64,000 nt of DNA from contig NZ_JAPEIQ010000011.1 in assembly GCF_026041215.1 (NCBI RefSeq), forward strand, positions 186,001 through 250,000. Reading direction: 5' to 3'. This document shows, one piece after another, positions 9,821-19,385 of this stretch (the stretch's first letter is position 1; every line of letters begins with the position of its first letter). Position numbers and translations under genes: made by a program. The stretch is from Hoyosella sp. YIM 151337 (GTDB taxonomy: Bacteria; Actinomycetota; Actinomycetes; Mycobacteriales; Mycobacteriaceae). The notes beneath the pieces were generated by a model that was not told the DNA's origin, did not search any database, and saw only the letters and a program-made list of their open reading frames with translations.

Positions 9821-11233
9821 TTAGTTGATCCGCAGCACTGCCGCGTCACTGCGGCCCATAATCTTTCCGGCAATTTCGAATGTGTAGAGGTTTTCCGCTA
9901 GCCCGATCGCCCCCGTGCTGGACTGCTGCACCCCGAAGTACCAGTCCTGACCGGTGTTGTCGGTGAGAATCCAGGAAGTCGCGAGCACGCCCGGCATCGT
10001 GCCGCCCTTGAATCCGGTGTATGACCAGTCCGTGCTGCTGAGCGTCAGGCCAGGATTCAGTGCAAGGATGTCGGTGACGTTGGTGTCTTTGGCTTTCAGG
10101 TGTGCGTAGGCTGCGCAGATATCATTCTGACTGCCGAACCAGTCGACACCGTCTGGATAAACGGGCCGGTAGATGATTGTTGTTTCGTCCACCTCGAGCG
10201 GCTCGCCTTGCACCGAGTCCAGTAGCGCGAGGCGGTCCGCATAATCCGCTTCACGCCAGGCCTCGCGCCGCTCTGGATCACCGAAGCCGATAAGGAACGC
10301 TTCGCGGGTCGTGGGGAACGGCGTGAGTGATTCTGGATCGTGGTGTCCCAGCGCCACTGCCTGAGCTTCGACGGCTTCTCTCCCCAGACGATGAATTAGC
10401 AGGTCGGTGGCGGTGTTGTCGCTAAGAGAAATCATCTTCTCAGTGGCCTCGCGAACAGTCACCGTTGATCCGTCTGCGCGATCTTGCAACTCGCCGGTCG
10501 GTAGGCTCTTCGTGTCTGTGGTGATCGTCAGGACCTCATCCCACCGCAGATCGCCCGCGCTGATCGCATCGGCGACTGCGCCGAGAACATACAATTTGGC
10601 GACGGAAGCCATCGGCATCGACCGCTCGGCGTGCGCCTCGAAGACCGGCACGCACGTCGTGTCCTCAATGTGAGCAGCAAGAACGGCATAATCAGTACCG
10701 AGGACGTCGAGTGCTGCGGTGAAATCGTCGAACGACTCTATGTCCGGCGTCTGTGGTCGTACCAGCAGGCCATTGACGGTATCAGCGTCCCCCGCCGTGC
10801 TCACGTAGATACGAAGTTCGAAAGGAAGTCCGGTACGGGTTTTCAGGGCTACAGTGGCGGCCGTGCTGGTGCCTGAGTAAGAGACGAATTCGTACGGGCC
10901 GGTTGTGCGGAGCTGCTCGAGCGGCGCAGCTAATCCGTCAGGCCCTAATGAGTTGAGCACGGCGGCGTCGGTCCATTCCCGGACGGCTGCAGGGTCGACG
11001 GTGACGTCACCGTTGATGAGATCGAGAATGTGCGCGGCCCGCATGCCCGCCGGAGTGTCAGAGGGGATCGCGGCGGGTGCGGTTGCGGCGGGCGGATTAT
11101 CAGCCTGCGGCGGAGCTGCTGGTTGCGCGTGCGCGATGCTCCCTGCGGCAAGTGTCAGGGTCACTACCGCGGACGCTGCAGCCGTGACACGGCGAAGTTC
11201 CGCCCGGCCCTTCAGGCTCGCTAGGCCAACCAC
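9821..11233 (-). CDS. Secreted serine hydrolase of the class A beta-lactamase fold, LpqF-like
   Basis: 470 residues. A signal peptide (ASAVVTLTLAAGSIAHAQ) and a Pro/Ala-rich linker are followed by an NTF2-like N-terminal domain and a penicilloyl-serine transferase domain. The catalytic motifs are S-V-A-K (Ser210, Lys213), S-D-N (271-273) and K-G-G (409-411) in place of the usual KTG. Its place beside mhuD and the next hydrolase matches my memory of lpqF (Rv3593), but there is no lipobox cysteine here, so it appears freely secreted. Substrate unknown; it could be a cell-wall or ester hydrolase. Confidence 0.78.
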   Translation of the reverse strand: MVGLASLKGRAELRRVTAAASAVVTLTLAAGSIAHAQPAAPPQADNPPAATAPAAIPSDTPAGMRAAHILDLINGDVTVDPAAVREWTDAAVLNSLGPDGLAAPLEQLRTTGPYEFVSYSGTSTAATVALKTRTGLPFELRIYVSTAGDADTVNGLLVRPQTPDIESFDDFTAALDVLGTDYAVLAAHIEDTTCVPVFEAHAERSMPMASVAKLYVLGAVADAISAGDLRWDEVLTITTDTKSLPTGELQDRADGSTVTVREATEKMISLSDNTATDLLIHRLGREAVEAQAVALGHHDPESLTPFPTTREAFLIGFGDPERREAWREADYADRLALLDSVQGEPLEVDETTIIYRPVYPDGVDWFGSQNDICAAYAHLKAKDTNVTDILALNPGLTLSSTDWSYTGFKGGTMPGVLATSWILTDNTGQDWYFGVQQSSTGAIGLAENLYTFEIAGKIMGRSDAAVLRIN

Positions 11234-11354
11234 AACGCCCCCTCTTTTGGGACTTAGCGGTGCCGACAGGCGGTACCGCGCAGGATTCGTCCCTTTGAGC
11301 GTAGGTTGCGGGTGGGGCTATTGGTACAACCGTTACCACCTGGTGTCGCTGTAA

Positions 11355-11369
11355 ATAACTAGTTGTTAT
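11355..11369. promoter_or_regulatory. Short AT-rich palindrome upstream of the LpqF-like gene
   Basis: ATAAC and GTTAT flank a 5-bp centre, overlapping a perfect AACTAGTT palindrome (11357-11364). It lies in the 157-bp gap between mhuD and the LpqF-like gene, both on the minus strand, about 120-135 bp before the start of the latter. AT-rich symmetry in a GC-rich gap suggests a promoter or operator, but nothing links it to a particular regulator. Confidence 0.3.
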
Positions 11370-11390
11370 GTGGCGGTGGTTCAGGCGCTA

Positions 11391-11720
11391 TCAGTCGGCA
11401 CTCGGCCGTGCTGCCGAGGGAGACACATCGAGTACGACATCGAACTCCAGCAACGAGGCCCCGGTCGCTACGGGCTTGCGCTCACCCTCGCCCGCATGCG
11501 CAGCGCGCGCTGGTCCATCTGCCCAGGCCCGGAACGCCTCCTCCGACTCCCACTGCGTGACGACGAAGTAGCGTGACTCGCCATTAACGGGACGCAGCAG
11601 CTGAAACCCGAGGAAACCGGGAGAATTCTCGACTGTGCCCGCGCGCGCGGCGAAGCGCTTCTCGAGTTCGGCCCCCGCACCTTCCGGGACGTCAATAGCG
11701 TTAATCTTTACGACTGCCAT
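11391..11720 (-). CDS. mhuD: Haem-degrading monooxygenase MhuD
   Basis: 109 residues from the ATG at 11720. The sequence opens MAVVKINAIDVPEGAGAELE and is nearly the M. tuberculosis MhuD sequence as I remember it. The residues used by MhuD to bind and ruffle haem are all in register: Asn7, Trp66 and His75. MhuD is an IsdG-type ABM-fold dimer that opens haem to mycobilin and frees iron without releasing CO. It is divergent from the following alpha/beta hydrolase with only 33 bp between starts, so the promoters must overlap. Confidence 0.94.
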   Translation of the reverse strand: MAVVKINAIDVPEGAGAELEKRFAARAGTVENSPGFLGFQLLRPVNGESRYFVVTQWESEEAFRAWADGPARAAHAGEGERKPVATGASLLEFDVVLDVSPSAARPSAD

Positions 11721-11753
11721 GGCCGTGATCGTACTCGCGTAGGCTAACCGGCT

Positions 11754-12545
11754 GTGCTTGAAGTCTCTGACCTCGATGACCGCGGTGGCAGGGGAGCGCC
11801 GATCGTGTTGCTGCACGGCCTGATGGGGCGTGGCACCACGTGGCAGCGGCACGTGCCCTGGCTGCGAGAGTATGGACGGGTTTACACATACGACGCGCGG
11901 TTTCACCGAGGGCGGGGCCGGGACGGTGGTGGCGCTGCGCGCGATGCGGATGTCCGCACCGAAGTGTTTGTGAATGATCTTGCCGTCGCGCTCGAAGCCC
12001 TGGACCGGCCTGCCGCGTTAATTGGACACTCGATGGGCAGCCTGCACGCGTGGTGTCTCGCGGCGCACCGTCCCGACCTGGTCAGCGCCGTCGTCGTGGA
12101 GGACATGGCGCCGGACTTCCGGGGCCGCACTACACAGCCCTGGGATAGCTGGTTCGAAGCCTGGCCTGTCGAGTTCACCGATTCCGCCGAAATCTGCGCG
12201 ATGTTCGGTGACGTGGCGGGGCAGTACTTTCTTGATTCATTCGACCGGACTCCGATGGGGTGGCGGCTGCACGGCCACATTCCAGTGTGGCGGGCCATCG
12301 CCGCACACTGGGGTACCCGAGACTACTGGGCGCAGTGGCGGAACACTCGAGTGCCCGCGCTGCTCCTCGAGGGCGAACACACGCTCACTCCCGCGGGGCA
12401 GATGCGAACCATGGCCGCTGAGGAGCGCTCGGTGGCGTCGCATTACCTTCGCGTTCCGGGCACGGCACACCTGATTCATGATGAGGCGCCGGGCATCTAC
12501 CGCGGTGCCGTAGAGGCATTTCTCGCGAGCCTGCCTGAGCAGTAG
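11754..12545 (+). CDS. Alpha/beta-hydrolase fold enzyme
   Basis: 263 residues from a GTG at 11754. The fold shows the oxyanion stretch VLLHGLMGRGTTW, the nucleophile elbow GHSMG with Ser93, and a C-terminal catalytic His239 in GTAHLIHDEAPG. It lacks a signal peptide, so it is cytoplasmic. Its place next to mhuD matches Rv3591c in M. tuberculosis, also an uncharacterised hydrolase. Substrate unknown. The frame starts very close to the divergent mhuD start. Confidence 0.85.
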   Translation: MLEVSDLDDRGGRGAPIVLLHGLMGRGTTWQRHVPWLREYGRVYTYDARFHRGRGRDGGGAARDADVRTEVFVNDLAVALEALDRPAALIGHSMGSLHAWCLAAHRPDLVSAVVVEDMAPDFRGRTTQPWDSWFEAWPVEFTDSAEICAMFGDVAGQYFLDSFDRTPMGWRLHGHIPVWRAIAAHWGTRDYWAQWRNTRVPALLLEGEHTLTPAGQMRTMAAEERSVASHYLRVPGTAHLIHDEAPGIYRGAVEAFLASLPEQ

Positions 12546-12552
12546 CTCTGGT

Positions 12553-12576
12553 GTGGGCGTGGGCGTGGGCGTGGGC
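12553..12576. repeat. Four tandem GTGGGC hexamers
   Basis: Four uninterrupted copies of GTGGGC fill half of the 45-bp gap between the convergent hydrolase and mutY genes. It is a simple-sequence tract that could vary in copy number by slippage. No terminator hairpin is visible in this gap. Confidence 0.7.
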
Positions 12577-12590
12577 TGGTGTCCGAACAG

Positions 12591-13484
12591 TCATTCGCCC
12601 TCGCCCGCGAGGGCGAATCTCCCTCGCGATGTCTGCTCGACCAAACCGTCCTCCAGTAGCGAGACCAGTGCGCGGTCACGCTGGACCGGATCACTGAGCC
12701 AGACAGCTTCGATCTGGTGGCGCTCGACTGGCCCATGTGCGCCGCGTAGGACGTCCAAAATCCGCCCACGAACCTGACGATCTGTGCCGGCGTACGGCTG
12801 GGCGCGCCGTTTGGGGCCCGTGGGGGCAGGCCGGCCAGCGGTGAGCCATGCGCAGCTCGTGATAGGACAGTCCGGGCACTTTGGTGCGCGCGCAGTGCAA
12901 ATGACTGCGCCGAGTTCCATAAGCGCAGCCGAAAACACCGCACCGCCGCTGTGGGGGAGCAGCGCTGCGGCATCTTCGAGGTCACGTTTCGCTGCAGGGT
13001 TCCCAGACTCCGCCTGTCCGTGGACAGCTCGGGCGATGACTCTGCGGACGTTCGTGTCGACGACAGGAACGGACTGACCGTAAGCAAAACATGCGACCGC
13101 GCGCGCCGTGTAATCACCGATCCCAGGCAGTGTCAGCAGGGTTTCGACGTCGCGAGGGACCTCATCGCTATGGGCGGCAGCGAGGTGGACGGCGCATTCG
13201 TGCAGGCGCAGCGCGCGGCGCGGGTACCCAAGCTTCCCCCAGGCACGCACCACCGTTGCTGGGGCTTCCGCTGCGAGCAGCGAGGGCCGGGGCCATCGCT
13301 GGACCCATTCTTCCCAGACCGGCGACACCCGCACTACGGGTGTTTGCTGAAGCATGATTTCGCTCATCAGGATTTGCCAGGGTGTGACGCCCGGACGGCG
13401 CCAGGGCAGGTCACGGGCGTTGCGCTGGAACCACGTTACGACGTCCTCAGTGCTGGCAATCATGCACGAATAGCTATTCTTCAC
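12591..13484 (-). CDS. mutY: A/G-specific adenine DNA glycosylase MutY
   Basis: 297 residues. MutY removes adenine opposite 8-oxoguanine. The catalytic Glu42 lies in LMSEIMLQQT; the helix-hairpin-helix is LPGIGDYTARAVA (about 119-131), followed by catalytic Asp143 in VVDTNV. Iron-sulfur cluster cysteines are at 196, 203, 206 and 211, with C-x6-C-x2-C-x4-C spacing, one residue shorter in the last gap than E. coli MutY as I recall it. The C-terminal domain is short, typical of actinobacterial MutY. A later in-frame ATG (Met8) is an equally plausible start. Confidence 0.92.
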   Translation of the reverse strand: MKNSYSCMIASTEDVVTWFQRNARDLPWRRPGVTPWQILMSEIMLQQTPVVRVSPVWEEWVQRWPRPSLLAAEAPATVVRAWGKLGYPRRALRLHECAVHLAAAHSDEVPRDVETLLTLPGIGDYTARAVACFAYGQSVPVVDTNVRRVIARAVHGQAESGNPAAKRDLEDAAALLPHSGGAVFSAALMELGAVICTARAPKCPDCPITSCAWLTAGRPAPTGPKRRAQPYAGTDRQVRGRILDVLRGAHGPVERHQIEAVWLSDPVQRDRALVSLLEDGLVEQTSRGRFALAGEGE

Positions 13485-13609
13485 GAATTATTTACACCCC
13501 GCTCAAGCGGCCCATTTCTACTTGTCAATGCGGCTTTTTGAGACAGGTGCGACCCGGTCCGCGCGCTCCTGGTGCGCGTCCCGGTAATCCGGCAGTGCAG
13601 AATAGACGC

Positions 13610-14245
13610 ATGCCGTCATCCAATCCGGTCTCAGCATGGAAAGCCCTTAAAGAGGGTAACGAGCGCTTCGTCAGCGGTGAGCCCCTGCACCCTAGTCAGG
13701 GCATCGATGACCGCGCGAAGCTAGTCAAAGCGCAGCACCCGACCGCGGTGATCTTCGGGTGTGCTGACTCGAGAGTGGCCGCCGAGATTATTTTCGATCA
13801 GGGCCTCGGTCAGATGTTCGTCGTCAGAACTGCGGGGCATGTTGTCGATAGCGCAGTGCTCGGTTCAATCGAGTATGGCGTCGGCGTGCTCAACGTTCCG
13901 CTGATCGTCGTGCTTGGGCACGATCGCTGCGGAGCGGTTGCGGCCGCGCTTTCCGCGCTTGACGGGGGTGACGTCCCGGAAGGTTTCGTTCGAGACGTCG
14001 TCGAACGCGTCACTCCGTCACTGCTGCGGGCACGGCAGGCGGGCCTCACGACTGTGGATCAACTCGAGGCGCAGCATGTGAAGGAAACGTCGCAGCTGCT
14101 CACGGGTCGTTCACGGGTGCTTGCCGAGCGGATCGAAGACGGCCGGTGTGCCATTGTGGGCGCCACCTACACGCTTTCGGACGGCAGGATCAAACTCCGC
14201 AGTGTGGTCGGCGATGTCGGCGAGGCCGATCCCGATCTGATCTAG
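13610..14245 (+). CDS. canB: Beta-class carbonic anhydrase
   Basis: 211 residues from the ATG at 13610 (MPSSNPVSAWKAL). It interconverts CO2 and bicarbonate in the cytoplasm. Zinc and catalytic residues are visible: Cys51, Asp53 and Arg55 in GCADSRV, and His104 and Cys107 in GHDRCGA. The position beside mutY corresponds to canB (Rv3588c) in M. tuberculosis. An upstream in-frame ATG at 13538 would add 24 Arg/Pro-rich residues with no similarity to the family, so it was not used. Confidence 0.93.
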   Translation: MPSSNPVSAWKALKEGNERFVSGEPLHPSQGIDDRAKLVKAQHPTAVIFGCADSRVAAEIIFDQGLGQMFVVRTAGHVVDSAVLGSIEYGVGVLNVPLIVVLGHDRCGAVAAALSALDGGDVPEGFVRDVVERVTPSLLRARQAGLTTVDQLEAQHVKETSQLLTGRSRVLAERIEDGRCAIVGATYTLSDGRIKLRSVVGDVGEADPDLI

Positions 14246-14334
14246 CAACGTAAACCTGAGAGTTCGGCCTCACTCCAACGACACGCGAGGCCGGAAGCCG
14301 GTCGAGATTCGCTCGCGCGCTTACGGTTAATGAC

Positions 14335-15120
14335 GTGCACGATCCTCGAAACAGTTCGGGCAGGCCCAGGCGCTTGCCGCACCCTCCCGGTGTGTACCGC
14401 CGGAGGAGGGTCGCAGCCGTCGTGATCCTGCTCGTCCTTATCGCGGGAGTTGTCGCCGGGGTCCTGTTCGGAGTTCGCGCGATCGCCGGTTCCGGCGGCG
14501 ATGGTGTCGCTGGCGGCACTGATGCGCAGCCAGTGACCACCTCTGTGACTGCTACGCCCCGGGAGACCGCATCCGAACTGCCTGAACGCGATACGGACGA
14601 CGATGACGGCAATGAGGACAGCGATCTCGACGATGACGATGAGGAAGTCAAGATCGCCGAGGGGCCGTGCACTGATTCTGGGCTCACCGTGCGCGCTACG
14701 ATCGACCGCGCCGAATACCCGATTGGTGACCAGCCGCGCTTCGGTGTGGTCGTCACGAATATTGGCGATACGACGTGTGCCCGTGATCTCGGGGCCGCCG
14801 TGCAGCAAATCGCGGTGCGGACGGTAGACGGGGATCGGCGTGTGTGGGTGAACACGGACTGTTCACCGGCGACGGGGCGCGACGTGTGGACGCTTGCCCC
14901 AGGAGACCAAGCGGCTTTTGCCATTACCTGGTCAGGCACCGGGTCGGCACCGGGCTGCTTTGGTCCGCGTGAACCCGTTGGGCCGGGTGTGTACCGCTTA
15001 GTCGCCCAGGTCGGTGAAATTTCAGCTGAACCTGTCGAGTTTGCGATCTTCGATCCGCATGCTCCTGAGCCTGAACCGGAACCCACCCCTGAGCCGAGTC
15101 CAGCCCCTGAAGGGGAATGA
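14335..15120 (+). CDS. Membrane-anchored extracytoplasmic protein of unknown function
   Basis: 261 residues from a GTG at 14335. A basic N-terminus (VYRRRRVAA) leads into one transmembrane helix (about 26-48). Then come a Thr/Ser/Glu linker with a remarkable acidic run (ERDTDDDDGNEDSDLDDDDE), a beta-rich domain with four cysteines likely paired outside the membrane, and a Pro-Glu repeat tail (PEPEPEPTPEPSPAP). The order matches Rv3587c, a conserved membrane protein of unknown role. The gene is convergent with disA, with only 1 bp between the two stops. Confidence 0.75.
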   Translation: MHDPRNSSGRPRRLPHPPGVYRRRRVAAVVILLVLIAGVVAGVLFGVRAIAGSGGDGVAGGTDAQPVTTSVTATPRETASELPERDTDDDDGNEDSDLDDDDEEVKIAEGPCTDSGLTVRATIDRAEYPIGDQPRFGVVVTNIGDTTCARDLGAAVQQIAVRTVDGDRRVWVNTDCSPATGRDVWTLAPGDQAAFAITWSGTGSAPGCFGPREPVGPGVYRLVAQVGEISAEPVEFAIFDPHAPEPEPEPTPEPSPAPEGE

Positions 15121-15121
15121 T

Positions 15122-16234
15122 TCAGAACTGGTTCTCGAGCGTTGAACCAGCAAGCCGGGAGAGCCCTTCCGAAATGTGCCGGGCACGGAACCCGCTGATT
15201 CCATCGACTGTCTGCAATTCGGTGGAGGTCGCGGCGAGCAGCTTCTGCAGGCTGCCGAAGTTACCGATCAGCCGTTCGATCTGAGTGAACGGCAACCGCG
15301 GCAATTGGCTGAGTAGCCGGTAGCCGCGAGGCTCGGCAGCAGTGTCCAGCGTCTCCACGGCGCGGGAATAGCCCACCGCGTGCGCGACTTCAGTGAGGTC
15401 GAGTAAAGCGCCGTCGGAGAGGGCTTCGAGGTTCGCGAGTGCCCGCTCGACTTGCTGATCACTCGGCTGACCGGTGCTGCGCAGGTAGTCAAGCAGGATG
15501 AGTCGCCGTGCTGTCTCGTTATCGCCGAGTAGCTCTTCGAGTTGCAGTGCGACTTGCCGCCCGCCGCTGCCGAGCTCGATGACAGCCCGGTCTATCTCAC
15601 TTGAGATTCTGCGTACCATCTCGAGCCTCTGGATGACTGTCAGCGCATCGCGCAGGCTGACGAAGTCATCGATCTCGGCGACGCCGAGGGCGCGCGTCAC
15701 CTGGTCGAGCCGCAGCTTATAGCGTTCGAGGGTGGCGATCGCCTGGTTCGCTCGGGAGAGGATCGTGGCTGAATCCTCAAGCACGTGCCGTTCGCCAGCG
15801 ATGTAAACGCTGGCGATGCTCATCGATTGGCTCACCGAGATCACGGGGAATCCAGTCTGGATGGCGGTGCGCTCCGCGGTGCGGTGGCGGGTGCCCGATT
15901 CTTCCGTTGGAATAGTGTGGTCAGGGACGAGCTGCACGTTCGCGCGGACAATTCGGGAACCGTCGGAGGACAGCACAACCGCGCCGTCCATTTTCGCGAG
16001 CTCCCGCAGCCGGGTGGGTGCGAACTGGATGTCGAGCACGAAACCACCGTCACACAGGCGTTCAACAGCGTCATCGTAACCGAGAACGATCAGCGCACCG
16101 GTGCGGCCGCGCAGGATTCGTTCCAGGGCGTCACGAAGGCCGGTACCTGGAGCTAGCCGGGCGATCGTTTCGACGAGCAACGGTGAAGGCTCGAGTGTCA
16201 CGGCACCTTCCTGGCCTGTGGCAGTGTGAAGCAC
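15122..16234 (-). CDS. disA: DNA integrity scanning diadenylate cyclase DisA
   Basis: 370 residues from a GTG. DisA makes cyclic di-AMP from two ATP and pauses on branched DNA. The DAC domain carries the catalytic Asp83-Gly84-Ala85 (KMDGAVVLS) and Arg116-His117-Arg118 ([10 protein letters not shown]). A helical spine follows, and a C-terminal helix-hairpin-helix DNA-binding region includes [16 protein letters not shown] second GTG at 16201 could be the true start and would remove 11 residues. It lies downstream of radA on the same strand, 57 bp away, as in mycobacteria where RadA interacts with DisA. Confidence 0.96.
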   Translation of the reverse strand: MLHTATGQEGAVTLEPSPLLVETIARLAPGTGLRDALERILRGRTGALIVLGYDDAVERLCDGGFVLDIQFAPTRLRELAKMDGAVVLSSDGSRIVRANVQLVPDHTIPTEESGTRHRTAERTAIQTGFPVISVSQSMSIASVYIAGERHVLEDSATILSRANQAIATLERYKLRLDQVTRALGVAEIDDFVSLRDALTVIQRLEMVRRISSEIDRAVIELGSGGRQVALQLEELLGDNETARRLILLDYLRSTGQPSDQQVERALANLEALSDGALLDLTEVAHAVGYSRAVETLDTAAEPRGYRLLSQLPRLPFTQIERLIGNFGSLQKLLAATSTELQTVDGISGFRARHISEGLSRLAGSTLENQF

Positions 16235-16291
16235 TGTTTGACGGTTACGTAAGAACAGATGTACGCCAGATTACTGGAGCCCCGCACCCCG

Positions 16292-17749
16292 TCACGACCG
16301 GCCACCCACCGGAGTTAGGTGTGGCGGCTGCGCGCGCTGGGGTGGCTCAGGTGTGGTGAGTAACCGTAACGCGGCACCCACGGTGCCGACTTCGGCGGCG
16401 TTGATGCTGTTTGGCAGCCTTTCGGAGCCCGCTGGAACGATGGCATTGACGAAGCCGAGGCGGGCGGCCTCCTGCACGCGCCGAGCCACTCCAGGAACGG
16501 GCCGGATTTCGCCAGCGAGCCCGACCTCGCCCAGCACAACCGTGCCGGCCGGCAAGACCCTGTCACGCGCCCCTGATGCGACCGCAAGCGCGATTGCGAG
16601 ATCTGCCGCGGGTTCAGTGACCCGCATGCCACCGACGGTTGCGGCGTAAACCTCAGAGCCCGCCAGAGAGAGCCCGCACCGCCGTTCGAGTACGGCCAGG
16701 ATCATCGCGACTCGCGACGAATCAAGTCCGCTGACAGCACGACGTGGCGAGGGGATACCGCTGCCTGCAACGAGCGCCTGCACCTCACCGAGCAGCGGAC
16801 GTTTTCCGTCCATTGCGACTGTGATGGATGTGCCGGGAACCGTGTCGTTGCGGTGGTGCAGGAACAAGCCGGAGGGGTCGCTTATTTCAACGATGCCGCT
16901 CTCGCGTAGTTCAAAACAACCGACTTCATCGGTGGCACCAAAGCGGTTCTTGATCCCGCGCACTAGCCGCAGCGTGGAGCTCTTGTCACCCTCGAACTGC
17001 AGCACGACGTCGACAAGGTGTTCGAGCGCACGCGGGCCTGCGATGGATCCGTCTTTGGTGACGTGGCCGATCAACAGCACCGCGATGCCAGCGGTTTTCG
17101 CCAGAGTGGTCAGCGCGCTGGTGACGGCACGGACCTGGGTGACACCGCCCGTGATGCCTTCGGCATCGGCAGCTCGCATGGTCTGAACCGAGTCGACAAT
17201 CAGCAGGCTCGGCCGTACTTGCTCGACGTGCCCGAGGATCGTCGCGAGATCTGACTCTGCTGCGATCATCACCCGCTCATGCAGGGCGCCGGTGCGCTCA
17301 GCCCGGAGCCGGACCTGTCCTGCGGATTCTTCTCCGGTGACGTACAAAGCCACGTCACGCGCCGCCCATTGGCGGACAACTTCCAGCAACAGGGTAGATT
17401 TGCCGACCCCCGGTTCGCCGGCGAGCAAGATGACCGCGCCAGGTACGACACCCCCACCGAGAACACGGTCCAGCTCCGCGATCCCCGTCGGTTGAGCCTT
17501 CGCGGTGGTGCCTTCCACATCGACGATGCGGACCGCGGGAGTGGACGGCAGCAGCCCGCCGGTCGTCGCGGCGACCCGAGCTTCGGGCAGTGCCGAACGC
17601 TGTAGCGCGGAGCGCTGGAGCTGTGACAGCGCAGGTGCTTCCTCGACCGAGCCCCAGGCGCCGCATTCGGGGCAGCGGCCAGCCCACTTAACCAGGACGT
17701 GCTGACAAGCCGAGCACCGGAATGTTGTCTTTGGTCTCACCACAGCCAC
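16292..17749 (-). CDS. radA: DNA repair protein RadA (Sms)
   Basis: About 485 residues. The N-terminal zinc finger is CSACQHVLVKWAGRCPECG. The RecA-like core has Walker A GEPGVGKST, and the RadA-specific KNRFG motif is followed by a Lon-like C-terminal domain with PSPRRAVSGLD. RadA drives branch migration in recombination. Start is uncertain: GTG codons at 17773, 17749, 17743 and 17740 are all in frame, and 17749 is chosen because it puts the zinc finger near residue 11. It follows an lpqE-like gene and precedes disA in a likely operon. Confidence 0.93.
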   Translation of the reverse strand: MAVVRPKTTFRCSACQHVLVKWAGRCPECGAWGSVEEAPALSQLQRSALQRSALPEARVAATTGGLLPSTPAVRIVDVEGTTAKAQPTGIAELDRVLGGGVVPGAVILLAGEPGVGKSTLLLEVVRQWAARDVALYVTGEESAGQVRLRAERTGALHERVMIAAESDLATILGHVEQVRPSLLIVDSVQTMRAADAEGITGGVTQVRAVTSALTTLAKTAGIAVLLIGHVTKDGSIAGPRALEHLVDVVLQFEGDKSSTLRLVRGIKNRFGATDEVGCFELRESGIVEISDPSGLFLHHRNDTVPGTSITVAMDGKRPLLGEVQALVAGSGIPSPRRAVSGLDSSRVAMILAVLERRCGLSLAGSEVYAATVGGMRVTEPAADLAIALAVASGARDRVLPAGTVVLGEVGLAGEIRPVPGVARRVQEAARLGFVNAIVPAGSERLPNSINAAEVGTVGAALRLLTTPEPPQRAQPPHLTPVGGRS

Positions 17750-17805
17750 GAGCCTAGGCGAGCACCCTGACACAAAATGTCAGCCACGCAGGCCGCGGGC
17801 GGTAC

Positions 17806-18441
17806 TCAGTGGTCGTCGCTAGGGACGTACGTCCGCTTCGCTGCCGCGCCGGGTTCGATCGTGACGTCGACCTGGACTTCGCCGGCTTCCTCGAAGATGA
17901 AAGTGAACGGTGTGCCGATACCGGGGCGGACATTCGGCCCCATGTCGGTCACGTTGACCGTGATTTCGGTGGCGGGAGTCCCGAACGTCGCTGCCGCATC
18001 CTCTTCAGGGGTGAGCTGCTTCACGGGAGTGCCCGCGCGCAGCACCCCGCCAGCTGGGATGGTCGTGTCGTCGCCGTCGATCGACACCTCTGCGTCTTCG
18101 GATTCAATGCTGACGAGCGTGTCGGCAACCTCGGGGTTGATATTGACGATCGTGAATACGAGCTGCCCTTCCGCCGCGGGGTCGATCGGGTACTGATCGG
18201 GATCGTCGTACGCGATGTGTGCGTTGCGGATGAGTAGCGAGCCGAAGTCGACGTTGGTGCCCGTGATCGTGGGTGTCGTGACGCCAGTTTGGGTCACTTG
18301 ACCAGCACCGCAGCCGGTTAGCGCCAGGGCTGTCCCGGCGCCGAGCGCCGCGAACGCTGTTGCGAGCCGTGTGGCGCGAGTGCGGGAACGCGGGCGGGGC
18401 TCGCCGAATGCAGTGCCCAGCTGGTCGGTAGACGACGTCAC
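17806..18441 (-). CDS. lpqE: LpqE-like lipoprotein
   Basis: 211 residues. After a basic N-terminus, a hydrophobic segment ends in the lipobox LTGC with Cys44, so the protein is lipidated and held on the outer face of the membrane. The mature part is beta-rich, with LLIRNAHIAY, then a region resembling the copper chaperone PCuAC fold (DUF461) but without its Met/His ligand set. Position next to radA and carD agrees with lpqE (Rv3584). GGGAGGACT is the ribosome binding site. Confidence 0.82.
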   Translation of the reverse strand: MTSSTDQLGTAFGEPRPRSRTRATRLATAFAALGAGTALALTGCGAGQVTQTGVTTPTITGTNVDFGSLLIRNAHIAYDDPDQYPIDPAAEGQLVFTIVNINPEVADTLVSIESEDAEVSIDGDDTTIPAGGVLRAGTPVKQLTPEEDAAATFGTPATEITVNVTDMGPNVRPGIGTPFTFIFEEAGEVQVDVTIEPGAAAKRTYVPSDDH

Positions 18442-19361
<920 letters not shown>

Positions 19362-19385
19362 CCGCTTTCTGAACTGACCAACTTC

